Below, one piece after another: positions 1 to 12,223 of a stretch of 64,000 nucleotides of DNA. This stretch comes from Apoderus coryli (Eukaryota > Arthropoda > Insecta > Coleoptera > Attelabidae): the NCBI GenBank assembly GCA_911728435.2, contig OU452201.1:8866001-8930000 (forward strand). The letters run 5' to 3'. The stretch's first letter is position 1. Every line of letters begins with the position of its first letter. The notes under the pieces were generated by a model. It searched no databases. It was given only the letters and a program-made list of their open reading frames with translations, and was not told where the DNA came from. Position numbers and translations under genes: made by a program.

Positions 1-427
1 CGAGATACATAGATGTTGACTATCCTTTACACAATATTATAACCTACAGGAACGGCAAGACAATTTTATAACAGCATCATCTCCATAAAATTTTTTCGCA
101 GTGACAATCAAAAGACTGTCTTGACTAAATTTATTGAGCCAAACAAAAGAAATCATGAAAAGTTTCTGAGAGTTGTAGCAAAATTAACCGTGAGCCCAAC
201 AATACTTAAACCATGTTAGTTTTGATAAAAAGAGAGTTGTTTCCCAAAAAAATATGTTTCAGCGATGGCAGACAAATTATCAGCGAATCACTCATATGTA
301 CTGATTGTTTTTGGAAAAAAATTTAACAACTTCAGGAAGTATTGCTGCACATGACAACAATATCCCCTTTTATTTTCTGTTTTATTGGCATCTTGTCATT
401 GATTTGACAGACAGCCAGCGTAGGTAT

Positions 428-1353
428 GGACGTACAGTTTAGCGTGGAATCCGAACAAAAGTCATCGACTGCCAGCCGCCGGCACGCACTGATCTTAAAG
501 AATAATTGTTGGCACAGTTTGGGGCAGCACAAATTATTACATTTCCGGTGACTGCGACCGGTATAACAATAAATGATTGAATTCGTAGTAAGAAATACCT
601 ACCCAGATATTATATTTGATATCCAATTTGAAATATGGAATGATTGAGGTGCGGGTCAAGATGTTTTTTGGAATGAAATTTGCCAAAATCAATAAAATAC
701 TGCGTATGCGCTTCATTTAACATTAAATCTTAGTGGGATATTAAAAACCAGACCTTAAGCAAACTCAAATTATAATGCAGTATTATCAAAAATCCGCGCA
801 AAAATTACAATACAAGCATAATAAAGTGAAGAACATTTTTCGTATTTAAATTCCATGAACTACAGAATACCTAGTGTTCATAATACAACCAAAGTGGGAT
901 GAACCACTCTATATTTTGACTACTGCTTTACTCCGTTGCTGAATTTGTTTTAGGTGTGACCAGTCAATTTTACAAACACACTCTCGACACTATCCCACAA
1001 AAGCCACACGGTACATACACAAATACACAATAGAATGACAGTCCAATTAGTCTGAAGGTTACATTTATACATACACCAGAGAGAACGAGACTGTTTCTAT
1101 TTATTAAATTCTGCTCTCCACTATTATACCTAAAATATAACGCATGGGTACAATAATACACTAGGTTGCATTGTAGGCGTGTCAAATATTTGTCAAATGG
1201 ATTTTCCAATTAGAGGTTTCATTATCATCATTGCCCGCTGTTTTGCTAGTTTTCTTTTACTCTTTACAACTTAGGTATTACAGCCATCGTTTTAGTTATT
1301 TATTGTCTGGACCTACAGTTTAGTGTGGAATCCGAATCACGGTCATCGACTGC
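428..1353. repeat. Direct-repeat pair of about 45 bp (428-472 and 1309-1353)
   Basis: Two copies of a motif running from GGAC(C/G)TACAGTTTAG through TGGAATCCGAA to GTCATCGACTGC lie about 880 bp apart in the same orientation, with a few substitutions. Both fall in short minus-strand reading frames that share the residues AVDD and SDSTLNC, but neither frame resembles a gene I know. They probably mark two fragments of one dispersed repeat; the rest of the unit is not alignable by eye. The other 1.4 kb at the window start shows nothing else recognisable. Confidence 0.5.
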
Positions 1354-1529
1354 ACCCAGAACTATGTAGTCTATAGCTACTTGGCATAGGCAGTCTACCG
1401 ACTCGGCCAGAAGCACCATCCACCCATCGGGATCACTCTCCGCGCCACCAGATACTTGACTACCGTGGTCGCAATTAGAGGTGCTTGAACATGTGGGCTG
1501 GCATTTTCTGACAGATGACAAGTGAAAAC

Positions 1530-2128
1530 TACGCCATTAATAAAGTTGCAACGATCACTACAAAAATGCTGATAATTTTGCTAAAACAGTTCGAATAGTT
1601 AAAAGTGTTTTGGTTGGTCGTGAGGTACCTTCGCGGCCAGCTATCGTTAAGGTGGTTATTAAATTCGAGCAGTTGGTATAAGTTAGTAATGTGAAGAACC
1701 GAACTGAACTCGTGTTCGTCGTGTAAGAACACCAGCGAATATTGCTTCTGAAGCTGAAAATGTGTACGAAAACCTAGGTTGGTCCATTCCACGTCGTTCT
1801 CATCGGAATTAGGCATTTCCCAAACGACATTTCACCCAATTTTGCATAAAGAGTTGGGTCTTAAGGGTTACGTAGTTCAGTTAACACAAGAACTTAAGCC
1901 TGCCGACCATTAACAGCCACCTGGCTTGGGCAATTGGGTGTTGGAAATGCATGAAAATGATCCAGAATTTCACAAGAAAATCATTATGAGCGATGAGTCA
2001 CATTTACATCTTAAAGGCTACATTAATAAGCCGTATTCTCGCATTTAGGGCACAGAAAATCCAAAAGTGATTGATTTAAAACAATGTATGACTGTTTGGT
2101 GTGGTTTTTGGGCAAGTTTTGTCAGATC
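1530..2128 (+). pseudogene. Tc1/mariner-superfamily transposase relic
   Basis: Reading across several frameshifts and stops on the + strand gives the typical order of a mariner-like transposase. It starts with a helix-turn-helix segment (GREVPSRPAIVKVV, near 1615-1660), then VRTPANIASEAENVYEN near 1725-1770, the segment containing LGLKGYVVQLTQELKP near 1855-1900, and FHKKIIMSDESHLHLKGYIN near 1970-2030, where the D of MSDE is the expected first catalytic aspartate. TVWCGFWA follows near 2090-2120. The second and third catalytic aspartates are missing because the homology stops where a retroelement fragment begins. It cannot make a functional enzyme. A minus-strand frame over 1529-1816 is only a shadow of it. 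Confidence 0.72.
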
Positions 2129-2456
2129 TTAACTTGAGTATGGTTGTATTATATGGAATCCTGTTTTCATGAAGTATGAGACTCAGGTTGAGGGTGCTGA
2201 GAGGAAATTTTTAAAGTTTCTCGTATATAGGATGGATGATCATTATCCATTTAGCGGCTGTTGCTGGACAGATTTCATTTGATCCGCTGTTAAATAGACG
2301 GGAAGAATTTATTTCCTTCAGTTTCTCAATTCATTGATTGACTGCCCTGAACTTCTTTCTTGGGTTTCAATTACAGCACCAACTCGTACAACTACATCCC
2401 ATTCTTTCTTTAGGCTTCTCCGTTAGACAATAACGCTTATTATTATTATCAAAAAT
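2128..2456 (+). pseudogene. Non-LTR retrotransposon 3' end, decayed
   Basis: The + strand encodes LEYGCIIWNPVF, then ERKFLKFLVYRMDDHYPFSG, then LIDCPELLSW. This is the C-terminal region after the reverse-transcriptase domain of jockey/CR1/I-type non-LTR elements, and it matches in layout the better-preserved copy at 37393-38476 (EYSSIIWYPQY, RRFLKYLVFRTDGAYPVRG). Stops interrupt it. The fragment ends in a short TTATTATTATTATC tract, like the 3' tails of the other fragments in this window. It abuts the mariner relic at about 2128, so one element cut into or replaced the end of the other. Confidence 0.65.
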
Positions 2457-3473
2457 AAAATATTTGACAAAAAATACGCGTTTTTCTTAAAAGTCAAAAG
2501 AAAACGTCTGATTGGAAAACCCTTAATAAATTGTTGAATATAAAAAGAGCTCTTGCTACTTTTTAAATGCATTTGTCAGATTCCGAATAGTCGTCGAGAA
2601 AGAAAGCTATTATTCCCTCAGATAATTATGACACACCTGTTTAACACGCTGTATATCCAACAATGCGAGGTTTTCCACCATAATCTTAACATTAACGATT
2701 GTATTTTCTATCGTGAAACTAAAAATTCGTAAGCAACAAAATGACTTTGACTCATTCAGTTAATTAGCCTTTTTATCGGTCTAGCTAAGCGCACCATGTT
2801 GCAATAAAATTACTATTATTTATGTGAGCGTAATTACACGCAGAAATTAGGAAAACGGTCCCAAAAGTAATTACAAACACCGAATTCGGTGAACTAATTA
2901 CAATCATTTAATGCATGTAATGATTCTCTGCCTTAAATAGCGCCATGAACTAGTTTATCTACAAAAGTGAAACCACTACATACGGAAAAAATATTTCAAG
3001 CCAAGAGAAATATTAAATTTATAATTCAGCTTGAATCTAACTTTATAGAAATTAACAGAACACATAATACCGGGTATTCACTGGCTCCTGAACAGAAATA
3101 TCATTTGAACTATTTGTATATAAGAAAATATACGATATTCGACAAGCTTAAGGTGGTCCCTAGAAAGAATATGTTAGTCTGGGTCTGGAATAAACAACTC
3201 AAGTTTAGTTTGCAATACTGCAATAAAATAGCCTTGAAACATAAGTTGTTATTCGTCAAAATAGATTATTTCTCAGCCCAGACCAGGTTTAATGTATGTA
3301 ATCTGTTTCTTTACTAGTACTAGTTTCCCTTAGGCGAAATTCAAAAACTGAGTTTGCGTTTGGAGTGTTATGCAAGATTCAACAGCTGATCCCAGCAAGT
3401 TGTGGCAGAAGTTTTAAAGAAATAGTGAAGAAAAAATACAACAAAAATAATAACGGAAGCGCAGCTAATTAAG
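2457..3473. other. Non-coding stretch, nothing recognised
   Basis: AT-rich sequence. A 116-codon open frame at 2967-3317 (+) has no motif I recognise and an AT-driven composition rich in K, I, N, F and Y, so I do not call it a gene. Confidence 0.4.
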
Positions 3474-3508
3474 CTTATCAATATCTACAATTAGTAGATA
3501 TTGATAAG
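3474..3508. repeat. Perfect 15-bp hairpin
   Basis: CTTATCAATATCTAC is followed by a 5-base spacer (AATTA) and then its exact reverse complement. Perfect stems of this length in decayed DNA often mark a MITE end or a recent event. It sits just upstream of a DDE transposase relic, and AGCTTATC recurs nearby. Confidence 0.7.
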
Positions 3509-3519
3509 ATGTGAGTGTT

Positions 3520-3930
3520 ACGCTGATGAGGTCAATTTAATCCAGCTTATCGCGAATTAGAAGAATCGTACCAACCGTATTTTCCTTTTAAAGTTGGTGA
3601 TTGTCACGAACAAATTTACCAGAAAAGTTTATGAAATATGCAATTTTGTCCTCAATTTGTCAATGTTCCATATCAATCTGTTTTACAAACACGAAAGCAA
3701 TCCTCCCAAAAATTAACTCTTCTGACGTGGTTACAAAAAAGATTAATTTCACATACAACTTTTGCCTAAGCTACCAGAAAATGCAAAATATTATTAAACC
3801 AAATTGATGCTATAAGAAGCCATGGTCTTACAACGTTAAAAACACACCTCATAATATGTAAGAATTAAACGAAATCGAGATGAATTGGGCCCAAATCAAA
3901 AGTAAATTCGCGGCGGAAAGATAATGGCAG
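3520..3930 (+). pseudogene. DDE transposase relic (WAQIKSK type)
   Basis: Frame-shifted + strand translation gives segments such as NSSDVVT(W)LQK near 3718-3740 and ELNEIEMNWAQIKSKFAAER near 3868-3920. These resemble the C-terminal part of IS630-like DDE endonucleases of insects, where a final NPIE..W.Q(V/I)K motif carries the catalytic glutamate; here the glutamate would be in NEIEMNWAQIK. Many stops intervene and the upstream aspartates cannot be placed. The assignment rests mainly on this terminal motif, so it is moderate at best. Confidence 0.42.
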
Positions 3931-3939
3931 GAAAGCCAG

Positions 3940-6900
3940 AAATTCTGTATCAAATGAGAAATCATAACACAATTGATATCTAACTAATAAACATAAATCT
4001 AGTAATTTATAATTCTTTAAACCAACTCTCAGCATTAAAAGTTTAAGACTAACTTAATCACAACTAAATTTAATGCTTTCTGACAATATTATAGCGTTCA
4101 AGCTCAAAAGCGCTGCCGTGTATATAAGAAAGTACATATTGAAACTACTACTTTTAGCAAGTGGTATTTCTATAGAAAACATCTGTGACCTCTCTTCCAC
4201 TGTTTGTTTATAGCCACCATTTTTCGGCCGAGTTGAATGTTGATAAAACGCTCTTTCATGAGGAAAAACTCGCTTTTTTGCCTATTTGTCGCATAATATA
4301 CCACAAAACGTGATGTATATTAACTATAATATATTCTTTGCTTTGCACATAAAAGACCTTTTTTTTTTGTAATAAAAGGCCAATTCGTAATATAAACATA
4401 CTATGGTCCAGTTAGCATACTACCTTTTTTTTCCACTAAAATATTAGAAATCTTACGCCTGTCTGCAGAGCTAACTGATACATTTCATTTGAGGCGGATT
4501 TTCAAAATGTCAACTTTCTTTCATTAATAGAGATGCAAGAAATGTATCAATATAATCGATTCGATCGATTTTTCGTTTTTTAGGGTTCATCCAGGACTTA
4601 CGAATGAATATTTTTAAGGTTTAACAATTGCCTCGAGGATTGCAATAAAAATTAAACTCAAAGGTCATGACGTTCTTTAGGTATATTATGATATAATTAG
4701 TGATCCAGATACGTTAGATCTACAATGAAAATTACTAAGATTTGCCTATATCAAGCTGTACGGGACTATTATGCAATATTTTCTTCTACAAGGCAGGCTT
4801 TTATACGGCTACTGAAAGAGATACTTTAACTAGCGAAAACGTTTTATTCATTGATGACGAGTGACGACTATATCTAGAAATTTTTGCCAATTTAAAAATT
4901 GAAATTTTAATAAATACCGATGCTTAGTTGTGCGTGAGGGCTCGGATGATATAAACTTTGTAATATTCCCTACGAACAGAACTTGTGACCTCACAATATT
5001 TATTGTTGTGGCTGACGTTTCCACAACCATAATTAATTAATTGCTATTGATTTCTAATAACTACAGTACAAGTTGCACACAAACTAAATACATAGGCTCG
5101 TGATAAACTTAACATCAAAAATTGTTCGGTGCAATGTTAAGTTCTCTATAGCGCTAATGTAAAAACTCACCTTGTGATGCATCGAATTGTACAGTTAACC
5201 AAAGCGTCGATGATGCTTTTTGTATTTTTTTTACCATACATACTCAATAAATGCTAATGATAGAAAAGATTAGAGTTAGTCTGTAGAAAAACAAAGCTCT
5301 ACAGTTATAGGCATTAAGAATAATGGCGGAACAATAATATTTTGTTATTAACAAATTGGTATACATCCCTTATTATGAGATTTTGCTAAAAATGCAAATA
5401 ACTTTAGTGTAATAAATAACTTTCGCTATATACGCGATAAACATATGTTCGTGCGCTTATAAATTTCCCAAGCGTATGTTATAATTTCGCCCAAAAACTA
5501 GTGAATAATAATAATTACCGAAAACGTCAAAAACAGGTGTTGAAAATAATTGTGTAATGAAAAGCTTTATTTCAGCTGTTTAGACATCAATTTTATTCAT
5601 TCATTATATTATAAAATATGACCATGTATGTAAAATAAAAGACATATTACATAAAAGCATATATTGATATTGTATATGTATATTTTTTATTTTTCATTCA
5701 TAGCTTACATTCAACATTTTCCGATCCTTCTTTATTTCATCAACAGCTACTCTTATAACAGATCTATCAACAGTATATTATAATTCCGTAATGTTCTCAA
5801 TATCAACTTCTTGTGTTTTTCATAAATCACTTGAAATGCCATATTAACTCTTACTTTGTAAGTTTTCGAAACAATCACATCTTTTCGATCCCTGGATCTA
5901 CTAATAAAAATAAAGTAGAATAAATTGTTGGTATTGCGAAAAATCAACGTAGATTAAAATCAATTAAAGCACTGTAAGGTAAAAGTTTTAGTAAATCACA
6001 ACTGTAATTGACCTGTGGAATTGTTTGTTTAGAATTTTCCAGAGTATGTTGCATATATGCTGTATAAATGTTTATTTTTGTTGTATTTATTTCCAACAGA
6101 AACTGCATCGCATGTATGAGAGCTAAACAATGAAAGCAAAAAACCAAACTATAGTAACAATAATATATATCTCTGTAGTCGCTAAAGTTTTTCCTGTAAA
6201 TTGGCGTTGGAGAGAAAAAAGTTTAACAATTTCAAAACAGTAACTGAATAAAATACAATACAGATATCTATTGGTAACAAAACTTCAAAGTGATTTTGAT
6301 GAATATAATATATAAACGGATGTGGTTTGCATGTGTGATTAAAATAATTTTATATTCGAGGCGGGAAAATAAATTTTTGGAATTACACATGTGATTCAAA
6401 TAATATGTGTCATAAAACTTGGATTATCATCTACAGAGTTATATCACCGAAATCGAACAAACATGGACAAATCGAGCTTCGAGCTATTATAAAGTTCCTT
6501 ACCATGAAATGAGAACCTCGCCAAACCATTTTGGAATATACGTATTTGCAATTTGACCCGTAAACAGGCGCTAGTGTTGCCGATTTTTCAGAAAAGTATC
6601 TATTCCTAGGATTGATCTAGATCGAACGCAAAATAATCGATTCTCGATTAAATCGGAATTAATAAGATCGATGTTTAAGAAATCGATATTTTGAATTTTA
6701 ATTTGTTATAGCAGCTTCTGACTCCTGTATAGAAACGGCAACCCTAAATCTTGAAATAAAATTTTTGTATACAACTAAATTCAGTTATTCCAAAATTGAC
6801 ATTATTTTATCAAAAAATGAAAATTAATACTTATTGTTTGGATATAATTATTCTCAAACAGATTTCCGATAAAGTCTGAACTTTTTCTAAAATTTTATAG

Positions 6901-7950
6901 CCGTAGTTCTTGAAACATCTACTTCTTTCTCAATTCCCCTTAGGGATTTGAAATGCTTGTACGAATGCCAAAGTATTTACTTCTTTCTCTTAGTTGTTTT
7001 TATTATATTTATTTTGAATTGTGTTGAAACTTCCATGTTCTCTGAGATTTTTATCGATTCTTTTAAAAGTTTTTATTTCCGGCTGTTTTCTTTCAGCGTA
7101 TCTTTCAAAATATAACTCCACAGTTTGGTATCTTTTCTGCACTTTATATCACAAAGTTCATTATAAAAGTTGAGTTTTAATTTAAAGTACTATTTTGGAT
7201 CTAACTTTGACAGATAAAAAACGTAAACGCAGTTACTATGGTGATATGCGAGCTACTTAATATTGCTGGTGTATTTAGGGCATTTGTACATATATCAGTA
7301 TCAAAATGAGCAGGAAACTATATTATAATTAATTGTGAGTAAAAAAACAGTTATAATTATTTATTATATTATTTTTGACAAATATATGTCTTGCAAGTTG
7401 CCGCATAAATCTAATTTCGTATTATATAATTTTAAAAATAAATAAATACAAATGTATTTACATAAGTAAGCTTTTACAGAAAATATCTGTACTCCACTGA
7501 ATTCCTTTTTGGCGTACTGCAGACATTTTTTTTTTGTATTTTTAAACATTCATTTACACGAAAATGTTAAAAAAAACTGGATTGCTCTTCGTTAGTTTTA
7601 CAAAAACTGATTTCACACCTGCATCGTCTATTAGTGGAGAACAGGGAATATAAATTTATTTATAAAACCTGATTTTTTTAGTTTATCTCTATACAAATCT
7701 TGGTAACAATTGTTAGGCTTAGTCCGCCTCTGGCATAGGATTAGATATCCCGGATATATTATACACTTATTAGACAATGTAATTCCTGGAGAACATAGTC
7801 ACGAGTTCCATCTAATTAATCGATGATTGTTGTTCCGAGTTCACCCACACCTGACACGTACTGTTTACAAACACAAACCTAGTGCTGCTATAAGGCTAGA
7901 TCGGCAGGCACCTGTACAATTCATTATTATTATGTATTTAATTTCATTGA
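3940..7950. other. Gene-free AT-rich stretch
   Basis: No gene, TIR-bounded element or tail recognised in about 4 kb. Small clusters of ATCGAT-like words occur near 4555-4570 and 6600-6690 (several GATCGA/ATCGAT matches). Short open frames here are low-complexity and unsupported. Confidence 0.4.
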
Positions 7951-8041
7951 TATTTTAACTTACTTTCAAATAAAAGAAAACAAACAAAAACTTCCAAAGT
8001 CAACTCCACAAAATCTTTAATTCAGTTAAAAAAAAAAAAAA

Positions 8042-8078
8042 GGAAACCACCTTCGGCTCAACAAGCCATCATCAGTCC
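8042..8078 (-). ncRNA. Hammerhead-ribozyme-like core, left arm
   Basis: On the minus strand the order is GGA, CTGATGA, a GGCT/AGCC stem-loop, GAA, a short GGTGGT hairpin, U, then TCC. This follows the hammerhead plan: stem I, CUGAUGA, stem II, GAA, stem III, H17, stem I. GGA pairs with TCC and GGCT pairs with AGCC. Departures are an extra U before stem II and a G-U closing pair in place of the usual A-U of stem III. Whether it cleaves is unknown. Confidence 0.35.
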
Positions 8079-8109
8079 ATTCTTACAAAAACATCCGTGT
8101 ACAAATGTA

Positions 8110-8151
<42 letters not shown>

Positions 8152-8246
8152 GTGAAACATGAATATGAATATGACTATGACATTACATTACACGAAAACA
8201 AACATGTAATGTCATAGTCATATTCATATTCATATTCATGTTTGAT

Positions 8247-8281
<35 letters not shown>

Positions 8282-8304
8282 TACACGGATGTTTTTGTAA
8301 GAAT

Positions 8305-8341
8305 GGACTGATGATGGCTTGTTGAGCCGAAGCTGGTTTCC
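8305..8341 (+). ncRNA. Hammerhead-ribozyme-like core, right arm
   Basis: This is the mirror copy of the motif at 8042-8078, differing by one base in the presumed stem III (GCTGGT here). Stem III can form C-G plus a closing G-U pair, followed by U and the TCC that pairs with GGA before CTGATGA. The same departures from the canonical core apply. Confidence 0.35.
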
Positions 8342-8461
8342 TTTTTTTATAACTGAATTAAAGATTTTGTGGAGTTGACTTTGGAAGTTTTTGTTTGTTT
8401 TCTTTTATTTGAAACTGACTCCACTTTGATGATGGATAATTTATTTCGTTTAACTTACTTT

Positions 8462-9410
8462 ACTAAAAAATTTAATTTTACCTCAATATCAACATCGCAG
8501 TATTATTTTAGCATTCATCAAAAGAAATCCAAAGAATATCCAATTTGAAACATTTTAGTCATTAATTTTTTAACATAACGCTGGCCCAATTTTATGCTGA
8601 AAATAAGAAAAACTAGTTTTAAATATTTTCCTTTAGGATTGAAATATGGTAATATTTTTTCGAAATATTTTTTATAAAATCGAGATTTGTCTAATTTTTC
8701 AAAAGTGTTGCTCTACTTTTGTCCAATAGTGTACATTCGTAAGATAAATATTTGAAATTACTAATTTCTTAAAGTTAATTTGAAGCTATTTAGATGTTTC
8801 TATTTTTTTTTGGTATTAACTTTATTTGTAAAAATGTTTTTAACGATAAAGATTTCCTGAAAGTGAAGTAAGTGTCAACTGCCAGAGACCCTTTATAATT
8901 TTTCAACTTAGTGTATATGGTTAAAGGTTAAAAAGCTAAACTACTTATTTCTTCAATTTGCCAAAAAAATATTTTCCTTGAAATTTAACAAACAAAAAAA
9001 AAATATACATTTTATTGTCATAGTATTATTATGTAAAACAAAAAAAAGATTGAAAAATTCGCCAATTCTATCTACATGTTCTAATAAAATAATAATATAT
9101 ATAATAAAACTTCTGACTTTCTAAACTTCCTCTTATTCCTTTTTTTTTCCGGCTCTCTCTCAATATTATTATGAGACTCGTTATATATACATATAGTGCT
9201 TTCATTTTAAAATTTGCCCCAAGAAAAACTAGTTCAGGAAAAACCCGTCGAGTATGCTTTTCTTCAAAACCACTGTTGGTTGAATTTTGTGTTTTACTTA
9301 CCCCTTCACCACCAACTTTATAATTTTAAACGTCACTTCATTTAAAGTATCTTCTTCCTGTCAGGCTTTTCATAATTTTTCCCGAGATATCTGTCTATAG
9401 GCTTGAGTTA
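8462..9410. other. Non-coding stretch, nothing recognised
   Basis: AT-rich, with short homopolymers and no motif I can name. Confidence 0.35.
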
Positions 9411-9414
9411 TTCT

Positions 9415-9560
9415 CATTTATTTATTCATTGACACCTCAAGTCAATCTTATGATTGGATAGGGTCGTCATTACACACAATACAAGTCTTGACTACAATTC
9501 AATAAAAAAATAAACAAAACCCACAATACATAATATAAAGAACACATAACAATATTTAAC
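9415..9560 (-). repeat. Possible non-LTR retroelement 3' UTR
   Basis: Read on the minus strand, this holds TATTGTGTAATGACGACCC, CCAATCATAAGATTGACTTG and GTCAATGAATAAATAAA. That style, ending in an (AATA)n-like run, resembles the 3' untranslated tail of insect jockey/CR1-type elements. No coding sequence is attached, so this is tentative. Confidence 0.35.
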
Positions 9561-9629
9561 TATAGTTTTGCTATCTTCAATGTTTTCTGAATAAGTTTGT
9601 ATACTTCAGTTTTTAATTACCGGCAACGA

Positions 9630-9730
9630 GAGAAGAGAAGTCCAATGGCGTTAAACCTGGAGACCTTGGCGACCACTGTTGGAACACAAAATCCAACAAA
9701 CAATGCTTTTGAAGTTCTCATTCAACTTCA
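9630..9730 (-). pseudogene. Small Tc1/mariner transposase C-terminal relic
   Basis: The minus strand encodes QQWSPRSPGLTPLDFSS, close to the WP.RSPDLTPLDFFLWG block that carries the third catalytic aspartate in DD41D-type elements such as the one at 40308-42394. Only this block is recognisable and the flanks are scrambled. It is a fragment of a much older relative of that element. Confidence 0.45.
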
Positions 9731-9859
9731 GATGATAAGCTATTCTTGGTGCCAAATGACAAAATGAAAGCCCTGTATCTATCTACGGCACTATGGCAAG
9801 ATGTTTGAAAAGAGAAAGCGTGCAAGTGAGAGAGATTAAATTGAGTTTCAGACATTGTT

Positions 9860-12223
9860 GTCGCTTATTGACTTGCTGTGCGGAATTTCAAAAGTAAATC
9901 GAATTTTATGATATATGCGGAATCGACTGTCGGGGCAACTTGGGTATGACACTAATTTTTTAGCGACTCGAGAGTAGATATGGGGGCAAGTTGCTCCATA
10001 AAAGCTTATTATGTTTTTAGCAAAAAGTTTATATAAATACCTGAATCAACTCCAAATTGTTTTGAAAAAAAAAATATGTTTTATATTATTATTCTACCTA
10101 TATGAAATAGAAAAAACTTTTTTGAATTTGGCACAAATATATTTTGTACACCATGTAACTTGAAGGGGGCATTCAGAAAAAATATTTTTAATGTAAACTT
10201 CAAGTTCAAGATTCTAAAATATTCTCTTTTCTTCAATATTCTCGGAAACTATCCGTCCTGGCGATATGGAACAAGAGTAGGTAGTTTTTTTACGTAGTAT
10301 GAGCTAAGATTTAAGAAATTAAACAAAATATGCGAATGTCAGGCCTACTAATATTGACAATATAAAATACTGTACCTACCAAATTTTTTTTGGAACTCGA
10401 TACCCATTCTATCTTCCATAGAAAGCAAATTGTTTTCATTTTTTTTATGTAATAAAAACTTTGATTGAATCGCTGCCTGATTAAGAGCAGTTTCAGTTGA
10501 CCAATTATCATTGAATATACTGAGCTTGCAGTGTATAAATTATTTTGAATAGCGATAGACTAAGGTCAGCAAATAAGGTTGTTGGCACAAAAGAAACGCT
10601 GTGTACCTGCTGCTTTAAAGTTGCCCATGTAAGAGCACCTTAATTCTTATTATTACTAAAAATTTGACGGTTTTGGTGGTTTTAAACTTAATAGTAAATG
10701 ACCTAATCTATTGATTGCACTTTTTGTTTTAATTATATAGATAGTCCTAAAATAATACTAAAAATAGCAAAGCTTATTTACAATTTAGGTTCATAATAAA
10801 GTCTCTTTTAGCGCCATTTATTTTTGATAATCTATATTTTGCTGAAAATTATAATATATTATACACATATAATCCGAGCAGTTGGAGATTAATAATTTTT
10901 AGTTGGCAATAATATATTTTATCATCAAGCGTACAGATTTATACATTTAAATTTTAATTACGGAAAAACGCTTTGTTGTTTTCCGTGTTTGGTTTTTGTT
11001 TCTATAACAGTTTATTTCAAATAAATTTTCTAACTAGTTATTAATTGTTGTGAGCTATAAAAACACGATAGGTATTTTCAACTGAATTTATATTTATTTT
11101 ATATAGTTGCGCATATATATTTTACTAATTTTTTACAGTTAAATTATTTTACAAAATAGGTAGATATTATTTTTTCAGGCTTTTAAATTCTTTTACAACT
11201 TTTAAAAAGTTGTCATGTTAAAAAATAATTTCCTCATTTCAGTAGGTAGGTATATTGCATTCAACAATTATTTTAATAACAATGAGGAACTTAATGATTG
11301 CTAAAATCTATACCCGTTAAATATCAGTCATTATAAACATTTAACAGAATCAGATGTCGGCAATAATAATTATATCATATCTTCTCATGATGAAGATAAT
11401 CTAATAGATAAGTCCGCAAATTTTATAGGACGAATTAATTCGTAGGCTGGTGATTTATTTCGTACTGATTTTGTGGTTGTTGATATTGGTTAAACCAAAA
11501 AGTTTATATATAACTTTCTCCGTCATCATCCCAATCCATTATAACTTCAATTCCAATTGAACAGTAAATTTAAAATATGTCTTTGCATTTTAAATTTCTC
11601 CGAAACCAGATCTGAAGTGTCACGTCAAACAATAAGAGGCTACTATCATCAGCATACATGTAAATCAAACCCTTTGTAATATTTTCTGCTGTAATCGTTT
11701 TCATAGAGGAGGAAAAGATAATTGTTTTTTATTCGAATATATTATAACTAATATATTTTCACATTCTAATAATCATAGAAAGTAGCACTACTTGTCATTG
11801 ATTATTATTTGTGTATACCAAATTTCTCTAAAGTAGTTCAAGACTAAACTTTCATTCACTCCTTTGTATGTGGAATCACGCCTCTCATTGTTTCAGGGTT
11901 TGTTGTAGACACCCCATATCATGATAGCAGCTTGCAAATTGAAAGGAATTATGGACGTAAGAGAATGTTTCCTGCATTTTTGTCCATAACATCTTATTGT
12001 TTTGGTGAAATCGAATTGGCCTAAAGCAAATATTGATGTAGTTTTAATAATTTCGTAATTAATGGGAACTATTAAATTGTATTCACCATAGTTTTATAGA
12101 AGTTGTGCATTTTAATATTTTTCTACGAAACGTGAATAAAAAACTATATACTTGATTCTGCGTCATTATATTTCAGGACATTTTTGTATGAAATTATCGG
12201 TGATATTTTGACACTGGCGCTCA
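9860..12223. other. Gene-free AT-rich stretch
   Basis: No supported gene or bounded element. The short open frame at 10311-10511 has no recognisable motif. Confidence 0.4.

Larger units (their letters stand above)
7954..8461. mobile_element. Inverted-dimer insertion with 13-bp target duplication
   Basis: A 13-bp direct repeat, TTTAACTTACTTT, lies at 7954-7966 and again at 8449-8461. Between them, 7967-8448 is a near-perfect inverted repeat with arms of about 210-220 bp. Each arm reads outward-in: TTTCAAATAAAAG..., TTCCAAAGTCAACTCCAC, AATCTTTAATTCAGTT, a hammerhead-like core, CATCCGTGTAC, a homopolymer A/T tract (about 40 nt on the left, about 32 on the right), and CATGAATATGAATATGACTATGACATTACA. 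The centre is about 30 bp. There is no coding capacity. A duplication of this size and no fixed terminal dinucleotide fit retroelement-type insertion rather than cut-and-paste transposition; an inverted arrangement of hammerhead-bearing ends is known for Penelope-like elements, but that link is inference. Confidence 0.65.

Noticed and set aside
2967..3317. 116-codon open frame
   Set aside because: No motif, AT-driven amino-acid composition, no splice or regulatory context; open frames of this size occur by chance in AT-rich DNA at this scale less rarely than the length suggests.
8110..8280. Long A and T homopolymers as an assembly artefact
   Set aside because: They lie symmetrically within an inverted dimer bounded by an exact 13-bp duplication, so the structure is probably real, although homopolymer lengths may be unreliable.
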